Assembly: GCA_028565635.1 (NCBI GenBank)
Contig: JAOXYB010063112.1
Coordinates: 1 to 10,482 of the forward strand
From: Phoronis ovalis
Taxonomy: Eukaryota > Phoronida > Phoronidae
Direction: 5' to 3'
DNA length: 10,482 bases
In this document: positions 9,501-10,482 of the stretch, in pieces
Layout of the letters: each line of letters begins with the position of its first letter
Position numbering within the stretch: position 1 is the first letter of the stretch
Position numbers and translations under genes: made by a program
Notes under the pieces: model-generated
What the model was told of the DNA's origin: nothing
What the model saw: the letters and a program-made list of their open reading frames with translations, nothing else
Databases searched by the model: none

Positions 9501-10248
9501 TCATTCCTATAAATATTAACTTAATTGTCTCACTCATGCTTGAAATATAAATTACCTGTCTGTTCTGTGAAAATTGTCTAAACAAAAGCAAGCTCTATAG
9601 CCAGCATATCTAGAGGTGTTAGTCCCTGAAGGACAAACTTCGCAATCGGAAATTGATTTGCCGGTACCATTTATGACAAATGTTCCAGGATTACATTTTT
9701 CAAGATTCACTTGTCCTATCTTATTTTGGTAAAAGCCTCCTGAAATGATAGATAACGGTAATTCAGCTTTAAAATTGTGAGGCTGAAGCAATCATAACGT
9801 TTTTATTTGATTTATTCAAATATATTGATGAGTCTATTCTATTTGATTTAAATCTTTTCAAAATTAAATACAATTTGAAGTAGAATTCAAAAAAGGGAAT
9901 TATGCACAATGGAAACTCGGCAAGTTCACCAATTTATACAAGAAAACAAGGAAAGATATAAGTAAATAAAACTTAATGTAATAACAATCTTTTTTTTAAA
10001 CCCGTACCTCTAGGAACTTGTTGACATGCTCTAACTCCCAGTTTCTCTACATAAGTTCCTTTCCCGTGGAAACCTGATTTACAAGGTTCACATATGACAC
10101 CGTCGGTTCTATTAAACTTGCATTCAAACCCATATCCATTCATTCCCATGGCTATGGAGTGCGGGACATTTAATTTGAATGGTATATCATTCAGAAAAGA
10201 TTGGTGAACACATCTTCTGTAAAACGAATCGAAAGGCATAGTAATCAT
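6267..10248 (-). CDS. Multi-exon gene, 3' part: GCC2/GCC3-type cysteine-rich multi-pass membrane protein
   Basis: Five exons join: 10248-10008, 9739-9556, 9004-7480, 7180-7021 and 6562-6267, with introns in phases 1, 2, 0 and 1. Every junction has GT and AG and restores the frame. Numbered provisionally from the ATG at 10248, the product is 801 residues. Residues 1-260 are rich in cysteine and N-glycosylation sequons (N46, N104, N121, N150, N192, N222, N225), so they are probably extracellular. Hydrophobic segments lie near 262-285, 362-387, 409-431, 471-495, 599-614, 619-635, 647-669 and 684-708. An acidic loop covers 524-574 and a polar cysteine-containing tail covers 711-801. This architecture, with paired cysteines leading into several helices, recurs in large uncharacterised surface proteins of invertebrates and protists. 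A receptor, sensor or channel-like role is inferred only; no ligand or activity can be read. There is no signal peptide, so upstream exons are probably missing. The existence of the gene is secure; its function is unknown. Confidence 0.85.
6563..7020 (-). other. Intron between exons D and E, host of a foldback element
   Basis: This is a GT-AG intron of 458 bases (GTGAGC at 7020, TTTTCCAG ending at 6563). Apart from the foldback at 6848-6973, it is AT-rich and no coding content is visible. Exons D and E join in phase without any exon between them. Confidence 0.75.
6848..6973. repeat. Long inverted repeat / foldback (MITE-like) in an intron
   Basis: Two arms of about 61 bases (6848-6909 and 6913-6973) are nearly complementary around a TGC loop. 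Matching blocks include GGTTGGGTAAC with GTTACCCGACC, GAACAATA with TATTGTTC, AGTGTTC with GAACACT, and TTAGTGGTCT with AGACCACTAA. There are a few mismatches and one single-base indel near the loop. Weaker pairing may extend outward to about 6838 and 6980. No flanking target-site duplication is obvious and there is no transposase. A palindromic non-autonomous DNA element is the simplest reading. In the pre-mRNA it would form a long hairpin. Confidence 0.8.
7021..7180 (-). CDS. Exon D: last two membrane helices
   Basis: This 160-base exon starts after the acceptor TTTTTTGCAG (7182-7181) and ends before a strong donor, GTGAGC at 7020. It reads in phase from exon C, and the joined run LEYWLQVISLGAIATN continues a helix begun in exon C (647-669). 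A short polar loop with acidic residues (EGEIAPGVDIPQD, 671-683) separates it from a final helix starting near residue 684. The exon leaves one G, which exon E completes to glycine 704. Splitting a helix across a phase-0 intron is common and does not suggest a fault. Confidence 0.85.
7480..9004 (-). CDS. Exon C: main exon with membrane-proximal cysteine module and six membrane segments
   Basis: This exon of 1525 bases encodes residues 143-650. The acceptor is ATTTAG before 9004 and the donor is CTACAG followed by GTATTA at 7479. Residues 143-260 are extracellular: C146, C149 and C156, then a second module with C212, C218, C230, C241, C244, C255 and C258. That module has the Cys-x-x-Cys-x-x-Gly-Tyr-Tyr spacing often seen just before the first helix of this protein type. 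After the first helix comes a conserved-looking stretch with FYQVLSG (310-316), WP (326-327) and C352. Further helices lie at 362-387, 409-431 and 471-495. A long acidic loop (524-574) follows, then the RYGLRFLYENY and WYWEILEIVRK motifs (about 578-603) and two more helices. The Trp-Tyr-Trp-Glu and Arg-Lys before a helix are a family hallmark that I recognise from many eukaryotic homologues. Confidence 0.9.
9005..9555 (-). other. Intron between exons B and C
   Basis: This intron of 551 bases runs from GTAATT (9555) to ATTTAG (ending at 9005). It is AT-rich and no RNA gene or coding segment is recognisable. The two other introns, 7181-7479 (299 bases) and 9740-10007 (268 bases), are likewise featureless. 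Confidence 0.8.
9556..9739 (-). CDS. Exon B: GCC2/GCC3 (ephrin-receptor-like) cysteine repeat
   Basis: This 184-base exon starts after the acceptor ATTTCAG (9741-9740) and ends at a strong donor, GACAG followed by GTAATT. It completes a glycine codon from exon A, giving RGGFYQNKIG, a turn typical of GCC2/GCC3 repeats, where Gly-Gly-Phe-Tyr follows a Cys-Pro segment. It carries C96, C113, C116, C131 and C133 and the run CEVCPSGTNTS. Glycine and aromatic positions before the last pair (YAGYRACFC) match the repeat. Sequons lie at N104 and N121. The exon ends in phase 2; the missing base of the Arg codon comes from exon C. Such modules usually form small disulfide-bonded extracellular domains. 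Confidence 0.85.
10008..10248 (-). CDS. Exon A: cysteine-rich ectodomain, start of GCC2/GCC3-like region (5' boundary uncertain)
   Basis: The exon encodes residues 1-80 plus the first base of codon 81, and ends at a clear donor, GAG followed by GTACGG at 10007. It contains C13, C43, C53, C56 and C75. The CEPCKSGF run and the following VRACQQVPRG have the Cys-x-x-Cys-x-x-Gly spacing of GCC2/GCC3 modules. A sequon lies at N46. The 5' edge is ambiguous. One acceptor, TTTTACAG, would start the exon at 10216; another, TTTTTAG, would start it at 10262. An in-frame TGA at 10273-10275 rules out anything further upstream. The ATG at 10248 is an in-frame methionine, but no hydrophobic leader follows it, so it is unlikely to be the true start of a secreted ectodomain. 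An internal exon is more likely. Confidence 0.75.
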
Positions 10249-10482
10249 GCGTATGTGATTGGCTAAAAATTCTCATTCCAGGAATATGATAATTTATTAT
10301 ATTTTGACTCTATAAACTCTATATACAATTTTGATCTCTCAAAAATGCGTAAATAGATAAATGTCAGCAGAATCCTTTAAATTTGAATACAAATGTAATT
10401 AGATCTTAAGTGGGTTTCCGCGAGAAAAGCTGGTAAAAAACGTCCAAATGTTGCATTTTTGCCAATTGCGTTATCTACATTT
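10249..10482. other. Probable intron sequence upstream of exon A
   Basis: This stretch is AT-rich with no open frame that joins exon A except the short extension to 10262. The last 80 bases are somewhat GC-richer, but no exon can be defined at the window edge. Confidence 0.4.

Noticed and set aside
9268-9591. Short frames on both strands in the intron between exons B and C
   Set aside because: They lie inside a well-supported intron; the minus one partly overlaps the 3' end of exon B in another frame.
1-10482. CRISPR array, bacterial operon or phage genes
   Set aside because: There are no regularly spaced repeats, no ribosome-binding-site spacing and no compact gene packing; the spliced gene shows that the DNA is eukaryotic.

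Overview
The window looks like nuclear DNA of an animal. It is AT-rich, most of it is non-coding, and its one convincing gene is split by short GT-AG introns. Cysteine-rich membrane proteins of the kind encoded here are common in cnidarians, sponges, molluscs and other marine invertebrates. An invertebrate, possibly a mollusc or cnidarian, is therefore the best guess, but the sequence does not settle the lineage.

The right-hand 4 kb (6267-10248, minus strand) holds the 3' part of a multi-exon gene for a large multi-pass membrane protein. Five exons join with matching phases: about 10248-10008, 9739-9556, 9004-7480, 7180-7021 and 6562-6267. They give about 800 residues: a glycosylated, cysteine-rich ectodomain with GCC2/GCC3 (ephrin-receptor-like) repeats, about eight membrane segments, an acidic loop, and a cytoplasmic tail with cysteine clusters and acidic residues. 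The 5' end is missing or unclear and probably lies beyond position 10482. A 3' UTR with an ATTAAA signal follows at 5865-5870. The last intron carries a long, nearly perfect foldback of about 126 bp (6848-6973), which looks like a MITE or similar palindromic insert.

The left-hand 5.8 kb has no clear intact gene. It contains an isolated GC-richer open frame (1124-1453) with a faint histone H2A-like motif. It also contains a decayed plus-strand reading frame (1983-2456) that I interpret as a relic of an SGNH/GDSL hydrolase of the type spread by invertebrate mobile elements; it is broken by two adjacent TAA stops. A G/C-tract-rich island (about 4490-5060) is flanked by short inverted sequences and may be an old non-autonomous transposon. 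The remaining stretches are AT-rich, with only small palindromes and scattered polyadenylation-like words.

Nothing suggests that these parts work together. The picture is one real gene and its downstream intergenic region, seeded with eroded repeats.
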